Part shown: positions 39,001-45,854 of the stretch, piece by piece
How the letters are laid out: every line of letters starts with the position of its first letter
Position numbering within the stretch: position 1 is the stretch's first letter
NCBI GenBank assembly: GCA_019459185.1
Contig: JAIBEO010000248.1
Coordinates: 1 to 47,932, forward strand
DNA from: Rhizobium sp.
GTDB lineage: Bacteria; Pseudomonadota; Gammaproteobacteria; Xanthomonadales; Xanthomonadaceae
Direction of reading: 5' to 3'
DNA length: 47,932 nt
Notes under the pieces: generated by a model
What the model was told of the DNA's origin: nothing
Database searches by the model: none
What the model saw: the letters and a program-made list of their open reading frames with translations, nothing else
Program-made: the position numbers and the translations under genes

Positions 39001-39125
39001 ATGTCCGGGAACGCGTCGATCGGCAGGGTCCGCCAGGCAACGTAGCCCGCGACGGCGAGCGCGGCGGTGGCCAGCGCGACCAGCAGGCGCTGGGTCAGGG
39101 ACCAGGCGACGAGGCGGGCGAGCAT
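36045..39125 (-). CDS. Heavy-metal efflux RND pump (CzcA/CusA family)
   Basis: The 1026-residue RND transporter has 12 membrane segments. The N-terminus is typical (LVAWSLTQRLLVALATAALAV, then LPIDAFPDIAPTQVKLIL). Segment 4 carries GMLVDASVVVVENTVEQL, with the proton-relay Asp in the position used by heavy-metal pumps. FMPTMDEGAILIQLEKLPSA is the porter-domain signature of CzcA/CusA proteins. Met residues near DMYMFTV may line the path. It exports divalent (Czc-like) or monovalent (Cus-like) metal ions; which one is not certain. The ATG at 39125 is two bases after the adaptor stop, with GGGAGGG upstream. Confidence 0.93.
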   Translation of the reverse strand: MLARLVAWSLTQRLLVALATAALAVAGYVAWRTLPIDAFPDIAPTQVKLILKAPGMTPEEVEQRVVVPLEMELLGIPRQVMLRASAKYALADLTLDFEQGTDIYWARQQVAERLAAVSGDLPEGIDGGLAPIATPLSDMYMFTVDGEGYTLAERREVLDWVIRPALRTVPGVADVNALGGRVRTWEVVPDRAAMAAAGLDLASLRDALETNNGNDGAGRLDEGEESLVVRATGAMRDGRDIGATVVAVREGQALRVGDIAQVREGSLTRYGVVTRDGGGEAVQGLVVGLRGADASAVVRGVKQRLEQLQPSLPPGMAITPFYDRSDLITRATGTVTSALLEATVLVVILLLLFLGDVRAALVVAVTLPLAVLGTFLVMRFAGLSANLMSLGGLAIAIGMLVDASVVVVENTVEQLAGAREGDGIPRLHRVWRAAAEVAAPVASGILIIALVFTPLLTLQGLEGRMFGPVALTIVFALGSSLLLSLTVIPVLASWLLKEGTHHEPWLMRRLNAVYAPALDAALARPRLAMVAAAVALGLAALAWGGIGKTFMPTMDEGAILIQLEKLPSANLDASAAVDLAVQDAILAEVPEVRSIIARAGADELGFDPMGLNQTDSFLVLAPKDEWRQPDKAWLVEELRKVLDRFPGTAYAFTQPIEMRVSEMLTGARGDIAIKVFGPDLAELETLSAAVEARVRAVPGAEDVYRLTNEGVQYLEIEVDRLAAGRHGFDVARLQQELRAQVEGVAVGVVVEGSRRIPLVVRGDESLRADPARFADLPLVSPLGGQVRIGDVARVRRVDGPVKVDREAGSRYALVQANVSGRDLVGFVEEARQAVADSVPLPPGYSLGWGGQFENQQRASARLALVVPVALALIFVVLFTSLGSARQALLVLANIPFALVGGVLALWLVGEYVSVPASVGFIALLGIAVLNGTVMVGHFNDLRARGLPIRRVVVEGARRRLRPVLMTASITALGLVPLLLASGPGSEIQRPLAIVVVGGLVTATPLTLLLLPLLYLRFGQARTRTTP

Positions 39126-39127
39126 GT

Positions 39128-40189
39128 TCAGCCCTCCCCGGTGGCGTCGGACGACGACTCGGCGACGGCCTTCAGCGCCAGCACGCCGCGCGACACCACC
39201 TCGGACTTGGGCGCCAGCCCGCTGATCCATGCCTGCTGGCTGTCGCGGAAGTGCACCTGCACCGGCACGACCTCCAGGCCTTCGCCGCGACGCACGAACA
39301 CCGAGCTCTGTCCGGCGACGGCGATGACGGCGGTGGCCGGTACCTGGGCGACGCCGGCCGAGGCGCGGCGCGAGATGCCGAGTTCGATCAGGGCGCCGGG
39401 CACTGCGGCGCCGGCCGGCAGGTTCGCCAGCACCGGGAGCGAGCGGGTCATCGGGTCGATGGCGCCGCCCACGCCGACCACCTCGCCGATGGCGCCGTCG
39501 GGCGTGGAGGCGCGCATGCCGGGCGCCAGTTGGCCGGCCAGGCGCGCCGGGGCCTGGCCCTCGGCCACGAGGCCTTCGCCGCTGGCGATCTCGACCAGCA
39601 CGTCGCCGGGCTGGAAGGGGCTGCCGGCGGAGACGTGCCGGCGCAGCACCGTGCCCGCCACGGTGGCACGCAGGACCAGGCCGCCGTCGGCGGCCACGGA
39701 CGCCGACTGCAGCGCGGGCGCGTCGGCGCGCGATTCCGATCGAAGCGCCGACAGTTCGGCGCGCGTGGCCTCGTCCTCGCGACGCGCGATCACGCCCGCG
39801 GCCAGCAGCGCCTCGCTGCGCGTGGCCTGGCGCGCGAGCGCGTCCAGCCTGGCGGCGCGGCCCGTGGCGGCGGCCAGGGTGGCCGACCAGTCGGCGCTCG
39901 ACAGGGCCAGCAGCGGCTGGCCGGCGGCGACGGTGTCGCCGTCGGCGACCAGGACGCGCTCGACCGTGCCGGCATGGCGCGCCGGCAGGAGGGTGCGCGC
40001 GCCGGGGGCCAGTTCGGCCTGCGCCGGGATCGTCGCCACCGGGATCCAGTCGGCCGGCTCGGCGCGCGCGAAGGCCAGGCCCATGGCCTCGGACTGCGCA
40101 GGGGTGATCGGCAGCGGGGTGGCGGCGACCGGGGCCGCCGCGAGGGCGAGGGCCAGGGCCAGAGGCAGCAGGGTCGGGAGGCGGGGCAC
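39128..40189 (-). CDS. Periplasmic adaptor of the metal RND efflux system (CzcB-like)
   Basis: The 353-residue membrane-fusion protein has a signal peptide (PRLPTLLPLALALALAAAP), a split lipoyl domain (HAGTVERVLVADGDTVAAGQPLLAL and ATVAGTVLRRHVSAGSPFQPGDVLVEIASGEGL) flanking a short helical hairpin (about 105-150), and C-terminal barrel domains. It links the pump at 36045 to the channel at 34439. The GTG at 40189 is used because GGAG lies upstream and the signal peptide starts there. A probable regulator box lies 42-62 bp upstream, so this gene begins the pump transcript. Confidence 0.88.
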   Translation of the reverse strand: MPRLPTLLPLALALALAAAPVAATPLPITPAQSEAMGLAFARAEPADWIPVATIPAQAELAPGARTLLPARHAGTVERVLVADGDTVAAGQPLLALSSADWSATLAAATGRAARLDALARQATRSEALLAAGVIARREDEATRAELSALRSESRADAPALQSASVAADGGLVLRATVAGTVLRRHVSAGSPFQPGDVLVEIASGEGLVAEGQAPARLAGQLAPGMRASTPDGAIGEVVGVGGAIDPMTRSLPVLANLPAGAAVPGALIELGISRRASAGVAQVPATAVIAVAGQSSVFVRRGEGLEVVPVQVHFRDSQQAWISGLAPKSEVVSRGVLALKAVAESSSDATGEG

Positions 40190-40230
40190 GGGCGGGTCTC
40201 CGGGGTCGTTTCGCACACGATCCCGCGCCA

Positions 40231-40251
40231 AGCTTTGATGCTGCTTAAGTC
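40231..40251 (-). promoter_or_regulatory. Candidate response-regulator box before the efflux adaptor gene
   Basis: Read on the minus strand, this is CTTAAG-CAGCA-TCAAAG followed by C. It corresponds to CTTAAG-CGTCG-CCAAAG before the response-regulator gene at 42349-42369. Both lie about 40 bp before a start codon, and the layout (two six-base half-sites, five apart) resembles PmrA/QseB-type boxes. It overlaps the end of the kinase gene. Confidence 0.6.
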
Positions 40252-41657
40252 GTGCCGTTCTCCAGCGCCACCCAGCCCGACACGGTGGCGCGGAGCCACC
40301 CCGACGCCAGCGAAAACTCCAGTCGAAGCCCTTGCGCCTGCGCCAGCGCTTGCGCCAGCGCCAGTCCCAGCCCGGCGTGCGGGACACCGCCGGGACCGGC
40401 GGCGGCGCGGCCGCCCCGGAAGAAGCGCGTGCCCAGTTGTCCGAGATCGGCGTCGGTCAGTTCCGGGGCTTCGTTCTCGACCCACAAGCCACCCGGCCCG
40501 GGCTGCAGGGTCACCCGCACCGCGCTGCCTTCGGGTGCGTATTCGAAGGCATTGCCGAGCAGGATGGCGACCAGGCGGGCGCTCATCGAAGCGTCGGCAT
40601 TGACCCAGTGTTCCGCGGGCAGGGCCATCGCGCAGGCGACGCCGCGGCGCTCGCGCAGCGCCTCGAGGCGCCGGCAGGCGGCGGCCAGGATCGCGGCCAG
40701 GTCCACCGGTTCCACTTCCGGCTGCACCAGCCCGGCCTCGTGGCGGGCCAGGCTCAGCAGGGCCTCGACGGTCTGCTCCATCTCGCCGCCCAGCCGGGCG
40801 AGGTCCTCGAGCGCGAGGCGCTGCCGCGCCGGGTCTTCCACCAGCAAGGTGGTCTCGGTGATCGCACGCAGTTCGGCGACCGGCGTGCGCAGTTCATGCG
40901 CGAGGTCCTGGGCGAAGCGGCGCTCGCGCGCCAGGTTCCGCAGCAAGGTGCCGATGACTTCATCGAAGCGCCGCGCCACGGGCAGCAGCTCGCTCGGCAG
41001 GGACGGGTCGGCGATGGTCGTGCCGGGATCGGACAGCCGCACGGCGGCGATCCGGTCGGCCAGCTGGTCGAGCGGCCGCAGGCCCAGGCTGGTGCCGCGC
41101 CAGGCCAGCAGGATCGCCAGCGCCAGCGCCAGCGCGACGGTGCCGCCGGTCAGCAGGTGCAGGCGTTGTTCGAGCGCGTCGATCTGCTCGCGCTCTTCGG
41201 CCACGACCAGCAGCAGGTGGCGGCGCGGGTCGTCGGCGCCGAGCAGGTAGCGCCGGGCCACCGCGCGGCCGCGGTGCCCGTCCGGCAGCGGCAGGTCGTA
41301 GTGGACGAAGCCGTCCGGCCCCAGACCCGGCGGGCGGTCGAGGTCCGTCGCCTGCGCCGAGGCCGAGCGCGCCACCACGTGGCCCTGCGCGTCCCAGGCC
41401 TGGAAGAAGTCGCGGTGGCCTTCCTCGCGGAATTCCGGCATCCAGCGTTCGATCGGCTGGGCCCGGTCCACGCGCGCGCCCAGGTAGGCGGCGATGGCGT
41501 TGGCGCGCGAGCTCAGGCTGTCGTCGAAACGCCGGTAGATCTCGCCGTCCACCACCGTGTCGAGCGACAGGAACAAGCCGCCCAGGGCCAGCACCAGCGC
41601 AGCAGCCACGCCCAGGCCGATGCGTTGGCGCAAGGAGCCCGGCCTAGCGCGCCACAT
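40245..41657 (-). CDS. Sensor histidine kinase of the metal-efflux locus
   Basis: The 470-residue kinase has an N-terminal membrane segment (about 13-32), a periplasmic sensor domain (about 33-165), a second membrane segment (about 170-187), HAMP, and a HisKA/HATPase pair. The phospho-acceptor is His254 in AQDLAHELRTPVAEL; the N-box is LLGNAFEYAPEGSAV (Asn369), and a GLGLAL G-box follows. The partner response-regulator gene lies immediately upstream, with a 14-base overlap. Context suggests it senses periplasmic metal, but no obvious His/Cys/Met-rich sensor motif is visible. Confidence 0.88.
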   Translation of the reverse strand: MWRARPGSLRQRIGLGVAAALVLALGGLFLSLDTVVDGEIYRRFDDSLSSRANAIAAYLGARVDRAQPIERWMPEFREEGHRDFFQAWDAQGHVVARSASAQATDLDRPPGLGPDGFVHYDLPLPDGHRGRAVARRYLLGADDPRRHLLLVVAEEREQIDALEQRLHLLTGGTVALALALAILLAWRGTSLGLRPLDQLADRIAAVRLSDPGTTIADPSLPSELLPVARRFDEVIGTLLRNLARERRFAQDLAHELRTPVAELRAITETTLLVEDPARQRLALEDLARLGGEMEQTVEALLSLARHEAGLVQPEVEPVDLAAILAAACRRLEALRERRGVACAMALPAEHWVNADASMSARLVAILLGNAFEYAPEGSAVRVTLQPGPGGLWVENEAPELTDADLGQLGTRFFRGGRAAAGPGGVPHAGLGLALAQALAQAQGLRLEFSLASGWLRATVSGWVALENGTT

Positions 41658-42309
41658 AGCCGAAGCCTCGCCGTGTTTCGATCAGTTCGTCCAGGCCGCC
41701 GCGCGCCAGCTTGGTGCGCAGGGTGCTCATCAGGACCTCGATCACCTTGTCCGAAGCCTCGCTGTCACTGGCGTAAAGGCGTTCGAACAGTTGCGTCCGG
41801 CTGTAGACCCGGCCCGGGTGCCGGACCAGCTCCTCGAGCAGCGCGTATTCCTTGGGCGTGAGTCCCAGCGGACCCCGGGGCCCGGCGGCGGTCCGGCGGG
41901 CAGTGTCGATCTCGAGGCCGAGGTGATGCAGCACCGGTGCCGGCTGGCCGGGGTGTCGGCGCGCCATGGCCAGCACGCGGGCCCGCAGCTCGTCGAAGGA
42001 GAAGGGTTTGACCAGGTAATCGTCGGCGCCCGCGTCGAGCGCGCCCACCCGTTCGCCCACGGCGTCCAGGGCCGACAGCACCAGCACGCGGGCCGCCAGC
42101 CGCCGACGCCGGATTTCGGCCAGCAGGCTGCGGCCGTCGAGGTGGGGCATCATCAGGTCGAGCACGATCACGTCGTAGTCCCCGGCGTCGAGGTAGGGCA
42201 GGGCCGCGCGGCCGTCGCAGGCCACGTCCACGGCCAGCCCGGCCGCGGCCAGGCCGGTGCGCAGGGCCTCGCGGAGGCGTTCGGAGTCCTCGACGACCAG
42301 GACTTTCAT
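41644..42309 (-). CDS. OmpR-family response regulator of the metal-efflux locus
   Basis: The 221-residue regulator has a receiver with Glu7-Asp8, phospho-acceptor Asp51 (VIVLDLMMPHLDG), Ser79 and Lys101 (YLVKPF). The C-terminal winged helix has LTPKEYALLEELVRHPGRVYSRTQLFERLY and ends in ETRRGFGYVAR. It belongs to the PhoB/OmpR group that includes QseB, PmrA and metal regulators such as CusR. It presumably binds the twin boxes at 42349-42369 and 40231-40251 and so drives itself and the pump. It is divergent from rpoH. Confidence 0.92.
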   Translation of the reverse strand: MKVLVVEDSERLREALRTGLAAAGLAVDVACDGRAALPYLDAGDYDVIVLDLMMPHLDGRSLLAEIRRRRLAARVLVLSALDAVGERVGALDAGADDYLVKPFSFDELRARVLAMARRHPGQPAPVLHHLGLEIDTARRTAAGPRGPLGLTPKEYALLEELVRHPGRVYSRTQLFERLYASDSEASDKVIEVLMSTLRTKLARGGLDELIETRRGFGYVAR

Positions 42310-42348
42310 GGGAAGGCGGGGGTGGCCATCCTTGCAGTGTAGGGGCCA

Positions 42349-42369
42349 GGCTTTGGCGACGCTTAAGCC
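42349..42369 (-). promoter_or_regulatory. Candidate response-regulator box before the regulator gene
   Basis: On the minus strand CTTAAG-CGTCG-CCAAAG lies 40 bp upstream of the regulator ATG and matches the box at 40231-40251 in about 14 of 18 positions. TACACT (42342-42337 on the minus strand) is a possible -10, which would put the box over the -35 region, as expected for activation by an OmpR-type regulator. Confidence 0.6.
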
Positions 42370-42429
42370 CGGCCGCCCCTTGAACCCCGCCGGGCCACCC
42401 CCAGAACAGGCAGACGGCCCGGGGAGTGG

Positions 42430-42449
42430 CTGTTCTGTTTATGGAACAG
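42430..42449. promoter_or_regulatory. Inverted repeat CTGTTC-N8-GAACAG upstream of rpoH
   Basis: A perfect six-base inverted repeat with an eight-base spacer lies four bases before the GGAACTT element of the rpoH region. It has the size of a dimeric regulator site. It does not match the LexA pattern CTGT-N8-ACAG in spacing. Its owner is unknown. Confidence 0.35.
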
Positions 42450-42453
42450 ACAG

Positions 42454-42481
42454 GGAACTTTCGGCCTATTTAGCACTCGAA
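42454..42481 (+). promoter_or_regulatory. Sigma-E-like promoter of rpoH
   Basis: GGAACTT (42454-42460) is a perfect sigma-E -35 element and is followed after 16 bases by TCGAA (42477-42481), which fits TCnAA. The start would be near 42488, 18 bases before the ATG. In E. coli one rpoH promoter is sigma-E dependent, so the function is plausible. Confidence 0.6.
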
Positions 42482-42496
42482 TGACCCGAGTGCTAG
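42470..42496. promoter_or_regulatory. CIRCE operator (HrcA site) over the rpoH promoter
   Basis: TTAGCACTC (42470-42478), nine bases, then GAGTGCTAG (42488-42496). The CIRCE consensus is TTAGCACTC-N9-GAGTGCTAA, so 17 of 18 positions match; only the last base differs. It covers the -10 of the sigma-E-like promoter and overlaps the sigma-70-like TAGACT box. HrcA binding here would repress rpoH until heat or unfolded protein inactivates HrcA. Confidence 0.85.
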
Positions 42497-42499
42497 ACT
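42494..42499 (+). promoter_or_regulatory. Sigma-70-like -10 box of rpoH inside CIRCE
   Basis: TAGACT lies six bases before the ATG at 42506, predicting a start at the ATG itself. TTAGCA (42470-42475), 18 bases upstream, is a weak -35 and is also the first half of CIRCE. Confidence 0.4.
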
Positions 42500-42505
42500 G
42501 ACCCC

Positions 42506-43381
<876 letters not shown>

Positions 43382-43405
43382 CCGCCGTCAGTCCGAAGCA
43401 GGCAC

Positions 43406-43433
43406 CGACGGCCCCGCGAAGGGCCGTCGTCGT
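43406..43433 (+). terminator. Probable terminator of rpoH
   Basis: CGACGGCCC (43406-43414) pairs with GGGCCGTCG (43421-43429), loop CGCGAA, followed by TCGTTT. The stem is strong but the T-run is short. Confidence 0.55.
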
Positions 43434-43441
43434 TTCCGGCT

Positions 43442-44062
43442 TCAATCCGGGTCGACCAGCAGGCCGCGCTCGCGGGCGATGTGCGCCAGTTCGCCCGGGT
43501 GGCGGGCGCCGAGTTTTTCCATCAGGTTGGCGCGGTGCCGGTACAACGTCTTGTCGCTGATGCCCAGCGCGGCGGCGACGACCTTCGGCGGCAGGTTCGA
43601 CAGCAGTCCGCGCAGGGTTTCGCGTTCGCGCGCGGTCAGGGTGCTGGCGGGCGCGCTGGCCGCGGTGGGGGAGAGGTCGGAGCTGAGCACGCGCTCGCCG
43701 GCCAGCACGCGGCGCAGGCCGCCCAGCAGCTCTTCGGCCGCAACCGCCTTGCTGAAATAACCCTGGGCGCCGCGCTCGAGCGCGCGCACCACCAGGCCGG
43801 GGTCGTCGTGCATGCTCAGCACCACGCAGCGCATCTTCGGGAAGGTTTCGTGCAGCTGCATCAGCAGCACCAGGCCGCTGCTTTCGGTGCCCAGGCTGAG
43901 GTCCACCAGGGCCAGGTCCGGCGCATGCAAGCGCGCGGAGGCCAGGGCTTCGGTGGGCGTGCCGGCCTCGGCCACCACCTCGAAGCCGTCGGCCTCCTCG
44001 AGCAGGCGACGGAAGCCCTCGCGGACGATGGCGTGGTCGTCGATCAGCAGGATGCGGTGCAT
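43442..44062 (-). CDS. NarL/FixJ-family (LuxR-type) response regulator
   Basis: The 206-residue regulator has a receiver with Asp8-Asp9 (LLIDDHAIVREG), phospho-acceptor Asp54 (LALVDLSLG) and Lys105 (YFSKAV). The C-terminal LuxR helix-turn-helix is LTARERETLRGLLSNLPPKVVAAALGISDKTLYRHRANLMEKLG. The ATG at 44062 begins the receiver; upstream in-frame sequence runs into the divergent kinase gene. Only 85 bp separate it from that kinase, the obvious partner. Target genes are unknown. Confidence 0.9.
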   Translation of the reverse strand: MHRILLIDDHAIVREGFRRLLEEADGFEVVAEAGTPTEALASARLHAPDLALVDLSLGTESSGLVLLMQLHETFPKMRCVVLSMHDDPGLVVRALERGAQGYFSKAVAAEELLGGLRRVLAGERVLSSDLSPTAASAPASTLTARERETLRGLLSNLPPKVVAAALGISDKTLYRHRANLMEKLGARHPGELAHIARERGLLVDPD

Positions 44063-44133
44063 GCACGAAGTCTCGCAAACCCCCGGGCTGGCGCCGCAGA
44101 GAAAAATTCCCAGCGATGGCCGGATGGGGCCGC

Positions 44134-44139
44134 TAAGCT
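44134..44139 (+). promoter_or_regulatory. Possible -10 box of the membrane kinase gene
   Basis: TAAGCT lies eight bases before the ATG at 44148, another -10-like box so close to a start that the message would be leaderless. The match is modest. Confidence 0.3.
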
Positions 44140-44147
44140 TGCCGACC

Positions 44148-45854
44148 ATGGCGACCCTTGGGCAAATCGACGGCTGGCCCGCGCGCTGGCTGGCGGCCCG
44201 CGCCACCAGCCGTGCGCGCACCCTGGCGCTGGGCGCCGGGCTGGCGGTCGCGACGGCGCTGCTGCTGCTGCCGCTGTCCTTCGTGCAGCGCTACCACTGG
44301 AACCTGGCCACCGGGCTGCTGTTCGTGCTGGCCTGGTGCCTGCCGGCCCGGTGGTGGCCCTGGCTGGCCGGCGGCACCATCGCCTCGCGCATCGCCATGG
44401 GCGTCATCATCGGTGAGCGCAGCGGCTACCACGGCGGTTTCCTGGGCTACTGGGCCGACCCGCTGCAGTTCGTGCTGGGCAACCTGCTCGAACCCTTCCT
44501 GGTGATGGGCGGCGCCCTCCTGCTGCAGAGCTGGCAGGTGCAGCCAGGCGTGCGGGTCGGCATGCGCACCGAGGGCAAGGTGCACCTGGCGGCCCTGGTG
44601 TCGTCGCTGGCGGTGACGCTGAAGGACCTCGCCTACGTGCTCAACGAAGGTTTCGTCGCCGACGTGAAGCTGGCCGTGGTGGTGGACGCGCTGCCGATCG
44701 GCGGGCAGGGCGTGTGGCCGTTGCTGGGCGACTTCGCGACCATCCACGTGCTGGGCAACATGATCGGCATCCTGGTGCTGACGCCGCTGGTGCTGTGGTT
44801 GTTCGCGCCGCGGCCGGCGTCGCCTTCCTCGCGCGTGCTGGGCTGGGCGCTGCTGCTGATGGCGCCGGCGATGGCGCTGTTCGTGGCGCTGAGCGTGCAG
44901 TTCCCGAGCTCGGAGTTCGCCGAATTGTCCCGGCGGCTGCTGGTGGCGCTGATCGCCGCCTTCACCATGTGGCATGGCTGGCGCGGCGCGGTGGTGTCGA
45001 TGCAGATGCTCACCGCCGCGATCGCGCTGGAGGTGTACCTGGCCCTGCCGATGCTCACGCCGATCCTGCTGCAGACCTACCTGGTGGTCACCGGCACCAT
45101 GATGCTGCTCTTCGGCGGCTCGGTGGACGACTACCGGCGCCAGGCCGCCGACCTGCTGCAGGCCCGCCGGCGTGAGCACCGCCTGCTGGCCGAGCTGCAG
45201 GAGGCCGCGCTGCGCAACCTGCAGCTCGAGGAAGCCGAGCGCCGCCGCCTGGCGCGCGAGCTGCACGACGAGTTCGGCCAGAACCTGGCCGCGCTGCAAA
45301 CCCACCTCAAGCTCGCCGCGCCGCACCTGGCCGGCTCCGGCCGCCTGGGCGTGTCCGACCTACTGCTTGAACTCACCCGCACCATGCAGCGCAACATCAG
45401 CCGCGTGCTGGGCGACCTGCGCCCGGCGGGGCTGGAACAGCTGGGCCTGTTCGGCGAGCTCGACCGCGGCAGCATCCGCCGGCTGGTGGACGACGCCGGC
45501 CTCGAACTGGAAGTGCGCCTCGAGGGCGACGCGCGCCTGCTTTCGGCGCTCGACGCCACGCATTCGACCGCCATCTACCGGATGGCGCAGGAGTCGATGA
45601 CCAACATCGTGCGCCATGCCGGCGCCACCCGCTGTTCGCTGCGCATCCGCATCAACCGGCGCAACGGCGCGCTGTGGGTGTTCCTGGACATCCGCGACGA
45701 CGGCAACGGCCGGGTCGAGCGGCTCAGTCCAGGCAATGGCCTCACCGGCATGCGCGACCGCGTGCTGGCGCTCAACGGCGCGCTGCACCTGCGGCAGTTG
45801 TCGCCGGGCCTGCGGCTGCACCTGCTGGTGCGCCAGGACTTGCCGGCTCAGTAG
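44148..45854 (+). CDS. MASE1-type membrane sensor histidine kinase (HisKA_3)
   Basis: The 568-residue kinase has about eight membrane segments in residues 25-325, in the style of the MASE1 sensor domain. A coiled linker (about 328-362) is followed by a HisKA_3 dimerisation domain with His373 in RRRLARELHDEFGQNLAAL. A C-terminal ATPase domain (MAQESMTNIVRHAGAT, DDGNG, GNGLTGMRDR) completes it. HisKA_3 kinases pair with NarL-type regulators, and one is encoded divergently at 43442-44062. The membrane ligand is unknown. Its end overlaps the convergent priA end by seven bases. Confidence 0.87.
   Translation: MATLGQIDGWPARWLAARATSRARTLALGAGLAVATALLLLPLSFVQRYHWNLATGLLFVLAWCLPARWWPWLAGGTIASRIAMGVIIGERSGYHGGFLGYWADPLQFVLGNLLEPFLVMGGALLLQSWQVQPGVRVGMRTEGKVHLAALVSSLAVTLKDLAYVLNEGFVADVKLAVVVDALPIGGQGVWPLLGDFATIHVLGNMIGILVLTPLVLWLFAPRPASPSSRVLGWALLLMAPAMALFVALSVQFPSSEFAELSRRLLVALIAAFTMWHGWRGAVVSMQMLTAAIALEVYLALPMLTPILLQTYLVVTGTMMLLFGGSVDDYRRQAADLLQARRREHRLLAELQEAALRNLQLEEAERRRLARELHDEFGQNLAALQTHLKLAAPHLAGSGRLGVSDLLLELTRTMQRNISRVLGDLRPAGLEQLGLFGELDRGSIRRLVDDAGLELEVRLEGDARLLSALDATHSTAIYRMAQESMTNIVRHAGATRCSLRIRINRRNGALWVFLDIRDDGNGRVERLSPGNGLTGMRDRVLALNGALHLRQLSPGLRLHLLVRQDLPAQ

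Noticed and set aside
36315-40238. 1307-residue plus-strand frame opposite the RND pump and adaptor
   Set aside because: His/Gln/Arg-rich shadow translation with no domain. The minus-strand genes have full family motifs and tight operon overlaps.
42430-42449. LexA box upstream of rpoH
   Set aside because: CTGT and ACAG half-sites are present but the spacing is seven or twelve, not eight, and the Xanthomonadales LexA motif differs. It is kept only as an unassigned inverted repeat.
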